A stretch of 64,000 bases of DNA from Colius striatus. Taxonomy: Eukaryota > Chordata > Aves > Coliiformes > Coliidae. The DNA lies in NCBI RefSeq assembly GCF_028858725.1, contig NC_084762.1:4349374-4413373 (forward strand). The letters run 5' to 3'. Below, piece after piece: positions 58,501 through 64,000 of the stretch. Made by a program: the position numbers and the translations under genes. Numbering within the stretch: position 1 is the stretch's first letter; each line of letters starts with the position of its first letter. The notes under the pieces are model-generated. The model saw nothing but the letters and a program-made list of their open reading frames with translations, did no database searches and had not been told where the DNA came from.

Positions 58501-61500
58501 CTTTCTTTCTGTGCAGTGCAACTCTAACTTGGCACCTTTTACAGGCTGACAATGGGGACCTTTGGAGTTTTTCAGGAATTGAACATGATGGTGGCATCTC
58601 TGTGTTTTGCTAGTGCCAGTTACGACTCAGATTCACATAGGCCAGCTTTAGGCTCACCTTTGACAGTGTGTGGCTGTTGCATTAAAACCTGCTAGTATTC
58701 CATTGTGTGTTTTGGAAAGTGCTTTAGCTTTCTAATTGGTCAGATACCTCAGCTTCTAAATATGAAACATGTTTTTAGATGCATTAAAAGCTCCAATTCT
58801 AGTTCTTCAGTTTTGTGTGTGTTTTGCTCCACAGGAAAATATTGTGAACAAAAACATGTCTGGAAACTAAAAGGAAATTTTCAAGCCAATAGCTCTGTCA
58901 AGCCTTTCCTCCTACTCTTCTTTTTCATTTTAATGATTTCTCTTGTGTCTTATGTACCCAACAATACCAAGTTGCCATTTTTAGCTAGATGTGTGTACCA
59001 GAGTTTACCCCTCCCTGGCTCTAGGATGGGGAAATAGAATAGACCTAATCACCCTTCAGCTTGTTGTTGCACCCTGTCACAGTACAGAAACTGCTTTTCA
59101 ACTTTATCCTACTTTACTGAAATTCTGTAGATACCAGTAGTGATTAGTTCGTGTTATGTTAAACAGAACGCCCATTTGGTTGAGGGGGGAAAAAACACCA
59201 CCACCAAAACCACCTCCCTTTTTTAAAAGGCTTTAATGTGAATTATAGACTTGTGTATTTCATTCATTCACCTCCAGAACTTCAAGATTCCCGTTTCAAA
59301 TAGGAGGTACTTAAGGAAGAAACACTTCAGTACCAAGACAGGCTCTTCTATTTTAGTCTTTGCAGAGGACTAACCATGTGTTTGGCTGTAAGAGTAACTT
59401 ACTTGCAGACAGAGGATCTTGGTCTGCTAATGCCTTGACTGGCAGGTCAGCCTTAAAGCAACCAGGTCAATCAAGATTACATTAAAATCTGTCAAGTGCA
59501 AGAGAAACTTACCAGTTCCCACTGGAAATTGAGCTATTTTGCAGGACTTAGGTCCCATGGGGGAGATTCCAAACAGCCCTGTAGTGAACATCAACTCAAC
59601 TGGCTGGTACAGTGGAAAATGGAAGTGCCTGAAATTCCTGTTTAAGCATTAAAATCCCCATACTTTCACTTATCTGTCAGATAATTGTAGTGATCACATA
59701 TGCTTGAGTCTGAAGCATTTTCATATTTAAGATTTATGACTTCAAGCCCAATTCCACCTCCCAGAAGACCTCTTAAACAGATATTTGAACCATTCAGTTT
59801 GTGTGACTTGGACTTGACGAGCATCATTTCTTGCTTGGTGTTTTCCAGACTGTGTAATCCTTTTGGCAGATTGGTTGCAGACATAGTGACTTGAGAGTGC
59901 AGTGTTGTAGTGTATATTTTCTTCATATATACAGTTTAAAAAAACACCAAACCAACAAACCTCAACTCTGTTTTAGAGCAGAAAGATGAATGCTAGATGA
60001 CTGAATACAGAAGCAGCTTTTCTTCAGTCTTTATGTGGAATCTGAGTCTTTATTGACTGTTTTGCCACAATCACAAAAGAAATAACAGCACTTACATGGT
60101 CTTTGTATCTGCCAGGTTGTATCTCAATTGAGAAGTATGCTATGGTACAGTGTTAACAAATACAGCAGACAAGTTCTTTCACTGTATTTCTGTTTTATAA
60201 CATTGTATTATCCTGTAATGAACCTGGGGCAGAAGGAAGGACTTCAGCCTTGGGTGTTCTTTTGCATTTGAAGTGTGCTTCTTTTTGGATCACTAAGATA
60301 GTCACTCCTTCATGTTTAACTTTGTTACAGATTTCAAGTAGGTTAATAATGTGAAACAGACTTGAGATTTCTGCATTTAAAAGGGGAGGGATGTTGGAGG
60401 CTTCTCAGGGTTGTGGGTTTTTTTTCTCTCAAGTAGGCCAGTCTTTAGAGTGCTTCTAACTGAAATCATCCAACTAATTATTTCACAGTGAAACCTATTA
60501 AATCTGATGTAGACATCTTTTGAGAGATCCTGTGGAAACTTCCAGTTGAAAAATGGCGAGTCACTGCTGTAAACTTTGAACAATGCCAAGACCAGCAATA
60601 TTCTGCCTCTCATAGGTCTGAGGAGTGATTTCTCTAGTAAATTTGCAATGCAATAGCTGAATGCTCTTGCTTTTGCTGAGGGGACTCTCAGCGTGAACAA
60701 TGTAGTTGGTGGATCACATGTTTGAAGGGAACTTTAAATAAACTATAAGGGAGAGATTTATTACTCCAATAATGAAACAGAAAGAGCAAAGCAAGCATTT
60801 ATTAAATGCCAGAGATTGCATGATGGCCCATTGTTCTCGCTGTTGAAATACTAGGAAGTGGGAGAAGATTAAGTTCAAATGCTTCCAATTTTGAAACTCC
60901 AACTTGTAGAGCTGTGAGCTTTGAAAAAAAAAATAGTGCCTTCATTTAAAAACAAATAAAAGTGTAAATAAACTGACCTTTTGCAAAACAAGTACCTAAA
61001 AGGTTAGACTGAGTTCTGGAAGTACAGGAGGAATGTGTACTGATAGCCATCTTCTGAGCCCAAACAGTCCAGTCAGTATGAAAATATGCAGCTGTGGCTG
61101 ATCCAGACATTGTCTCCTTCTCTCACATGGACACCCAAAGTGAGGAGCAACAGCATCCTTTAATGAAGTCTTACTTTAAGCTAAATAACAAATATTATCT
61201 GACTGTAAAAATATGCATTGGAGGCTTTAAAGAGTGTATCTGCACTTTGATAAAGTGGCTGTTGTGAGTCTTAAACCGAGTGTCTGTGAGGTACAGCCTT
61301 GTATTAGGCTTCTTTAGTCCTCTGCTGATCTTTCTCCAAGGATTTGACACTGATCTCCTTTGGTTCATAAAGGTTCAACCTACTAGTTTTACCCTATACC
61401 TAAACTGGGGACTTGAGACTGAACATCTAATAGCCCCGTGCCAAGAAGAGCAGAAGCAGATGGTGTTGCACCTGTGTGAAAGTATTAATGATTGTAATAC

Positions 61501-64000
61501 TATCTGCCCAATTACTTCCCCTGAATAATAGATGGGTCATGACCAGGTTATATCAATTGATCTTTCCAGCTTCTCTCCTGTAATTGTCAGGAAACTTCCC
61601 CCTCCAGGCTATTTCATAAACATGTAATATAATAGGGGCATGGTTGAATTGCTTGGCTTGTATGGTTGTATGAAAATAAAGGCTGAGGGCTCCAAAGCAT
61701 AGGAGCACACATGATTTTGGAGGAAGGCATGGAGGATCATAACATTTATTGCTACTCCATAGTGAAAAAGAGCCCTGCAAAAAGTGAACTTGCTGTTAGT
61801 TTAGATGCTCCTTTCTACTGTGGTAAATGTTCTGTGAAATGTCCCCAGTGCCTATGTGCTTTTGTACAGACAGCACAGGGAATCATGGGGTATACTAAAA
61901 GACTGACCTGAGCTGTAGATGTGACTAGCTTTAAGGTTGGCTTGCTTCTCAGTGCTTCCAATTCACTACTTTGTTCATGGGTTCTTAATGTGGGTTTTGC
62001 AGCAGCGCTCTCTGAAAGCCTGTTTCTGTGTACCTGTGCTGGTCCTTGCTCCCTTCTGGTTCCCCTGGCCTCCTGTAACTCCCTCTTTACAGTAAGAGAT
62101 TAAGTAAAACAGGGGATGCATTTTTTCACTGCTTCAGTCAGCTGAGGTATTTTGATGCCAAGCAAAAACCCTCTAGGTATTCCCTGTCTCATACACAGAC
62201 TTACTGGCATAATGCAAGCTAGAGTGAAGGAGTAATTCCTGGTGTATACCAATCCTGCAACACACAATGCTACTCAATTGCTCTTAACAGGTTTTTAACT
62301 TCCAATAGTCTACCAAGTTATATTCATGCTGTGTGTTTACTGGCACCTGTGCTGACTTTTAATTCCTATTGGAGTTTTCTCTCAGACTTCCTTTTAAAAA
62401 TTAAGCTTACTTTATTGTTTGGTTGGTGTTCTGATATGAAATTACAGCTGCATTTGCATCATTCCCCCCTCTTCCCTCAATTGCAATAGAGCTTGCCTCA
62501 AAATAGCCAAAGTAATTTGTCTTGAACTGCCTGGGACAGTTGATCCTACAAATAAGATGTTATGGATAAGCACTGTCAAATATCCCTCCAAGATCTGCTT
62601 TTCAGCTGCATCTCATTGTCTGCATTCCTTAAATGGTCTATGGAAAAAAAGAATCTTTCCTTCACGCAGTGGGGGGCAGAAATTAAGCAGCCTACCAATT
62701 ACTTTAAAAGTCTGAGAAGTATGAATTAGAAGAAAGCCACTACTATAGTAGGGCCAAAGAAAAAATCGATTGTTCCTTGCCCATAAGAATCTGTTCCCAG
62801 GTGCTTTAAGAACCTGCAGTAGCTGTCAGACTGAAAGCATTTATGGCTTCTTTGAGCTATATGAGAGAAGTGTGGTAACTGACTCATGCCAGACAAAAGG
62901 ATACCAACACAGAGGATGTCTGTCTTGGTTTTTAAGAGCAAGTGGAATCGTGGGGACATCCAGGAGTAAAATATTTGCTGTTTGTTCCTTTGTATACTCA
63001 GAGAAGCAATCCATGAGGGAAAATGAAGCTGAAGATAATGCAGTATTTTTGCAACAATGTCTACTGTACAGGATGTTATTGTTCTGTTGCTTTTCTGCCA
63101 TGAGGGGTTTGGGATGCAGCTAGCGTGGAGAAAGGGGAAAAGATGTATTGGCCTAGTCTCATCTTTTGTTCTGAGGTCTGGGGCTGTTTTAGAAAGCAGC
63201 AATTCTAAGATAATAGTCTAAGTTAATGATATTCCTTAGATGAACACTACTACAACTTTATTTAGCTAATGTACATTGTTCTAAGCTTCCTTTTGATGAG
63301 ATGCATGTCCTAAAATCTCTGGTACACAAAAAACACTTAAAGGAAAACAGAAACAAAACCCCTCCAGACACCCATGCTGTTTCAAAACTTCACAGTGATC
63401 CAGGATGCAGCTTGAAATGTATTGATGATTTCATCCTTTGCAGGTGACTGTTCATATTGCAAATGCCACTAGAACAAGCTGTTAGTATGTTTTGAAGGAT
63501 GATGTGTATTGAACGGGTTTGGCAGTAGAGCTATTTTCATCCTGTAAGCATTCATTGTTTTCCCAGGGCAATGGTATCATGAGAGAAGGGCTGAAGGGGT
63601 AGGGAAGGAGAACATAACTCCTATTGCTATTTTCTGTGGCATCTGTGATTTATGGATAAGAGAGTGTTCCCTGTCTCAGTACTGAATAGTGTTTGTAAGC
63701 CCTTCAGGAGAATTACTGTTATTATAAACATGCTCTGATTTATTTTCAGAGAGGACTTTGGATAGATGCTTTGTGCCCCTGGCTCTTGTAGGCACACACT
63801 CCATGTTTTGCTGAAGCAGCAGTAAAAGCAATGTTATGTTAGTAAATAGCTCACCCATAGTTCTTTATTGCTGCATACTTCATGGGTGAATTGATGCAAT
63901 GTCAAAAGGGGTCAACTTTGTTTTCTAAATCCATATTCTTGTGATAGCCCTTCAGGCCCTGATGAAGGGTGAACCATTCCATGTGCAATGGCTACATGAG
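55560..64000. other. Intergenic region upstream of MCUR1
   Basis: About 8.4 kb of AT-rich DNA with one CR1 tail (57.90-58.16 kb). I find no exon with recognisable protein sequence. In other vertebrates I recall RNF182 beyond MCUR1; its single coding exon was looked for and is not here, though a non-coding 5' exon cannot be excluded. The longest frames (62726-63202 minus and 62770-63123 plus) overlap on opposite strands and match nothing I know. Confidence 0.65.
57901..58157 (+). repeat. CR1 LINE 3' end fragment
   Basis: 'gggtgatgggataaagctgg', 'cactgaggtgatggagccct', 'ctggcacaggctgcccagag', 'ggttggactggatgatctct' and 'ccctaccattctatgac' form the ORF2 end and full 3' tail. Compared with the 53.1 kb copy it has a 3-nt deletion after 'tttcact'. 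It is preceded by a T-run and 'ctgttgtag'. About 257 bp, 5'-truncated. Confidence 0.95.

Noticed and set aside
1..64000. Endogenous retrovirus or LTR element
   Set aside because: I found no paired LTRs, primer-binding site or gag/pol/env-like frames; the reverse-transcriptase similarity at 21.2-21.8 kb is CR1.
1..64000. CRISPR array, operon, phage or other prokaryotic system
   Set aside because: No regularly spaced direct repeats and no dense coding; exons, introns, CpG islands and CR1 LINEs show vertebrate DNA.

Overview
This is a vertebrate nuclear genomic window, almost certainly from a bird. It holds many fragments of CR1 LINEs with the avian 3' tail pattern (imperfect copies of 'attctatgattcta'), long introns with GT-AG splice signals, two CpG islands, and exons of two conserved vertebrate genes. 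The sequence does not identify the species. There are no bacterial, phage or CRISPR features.

Layout. (1) 1-9387, minus strand: the 5' end of RANBP9, with coding exon 1 (8934-9387) inside a CpG island at about 8630-10130 and exon 2 (500-611). The rest of the gene continues off the left edge. (2) About 10130-41180: intergenic DNA with no supportable gene. It holds several CR1 fragments (about 12.6, 21.2-21.8, 28.0, 30.0 and 31.0 kb, plus older degraded copies), one ancient MIR SINE (about 20.26-20.37 kb), short microsatellites and a pyrimidine-rich kilobase near 26-27.3 kb. (3) 42535-55208, minus strand: a complete nine-exon MCUR1 (CCDC90A) coding sequence. Its exons join in phase to a 299-codon reading frame that ends in the family's C-terminal transmembrane tail. 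Its probable 3' UTR lies at about 41.2-42.5 kb, and exon 1 sits in a second CpG island (about 54.94-55.56 kb). (4) About 55.6-64 kb: intergenic DNA upstream of MCUR1 with one clear CR1 tail and no recognised coding exon.

Both genes read leftward and lie next to each other, as I recall for the RANBP9-MCUR1 neighbourhood in other vertebrates. They do not form an operon-like unit. RANBP9 encodes a scaffold of the CTLH/GID ubiquitin-ligase complex, and MCUR1 encodes an inner-mitochondrial-membrane coiled-coil protein linked to calcium uptake.

I found no previously undescribed biological system. The points most worth checking are: three CACGTG E-boxes at the MCUR1 CpG island, one a perfect 10-bp palindrome; two CR1 3' tails packed into MCUR1 intron 1 beside that island; four consecutive phase-0 MCUR1 exons, one of exactly two heptads; and a CR1 reverse-transcriptase remnant with a mutated catalytic box.
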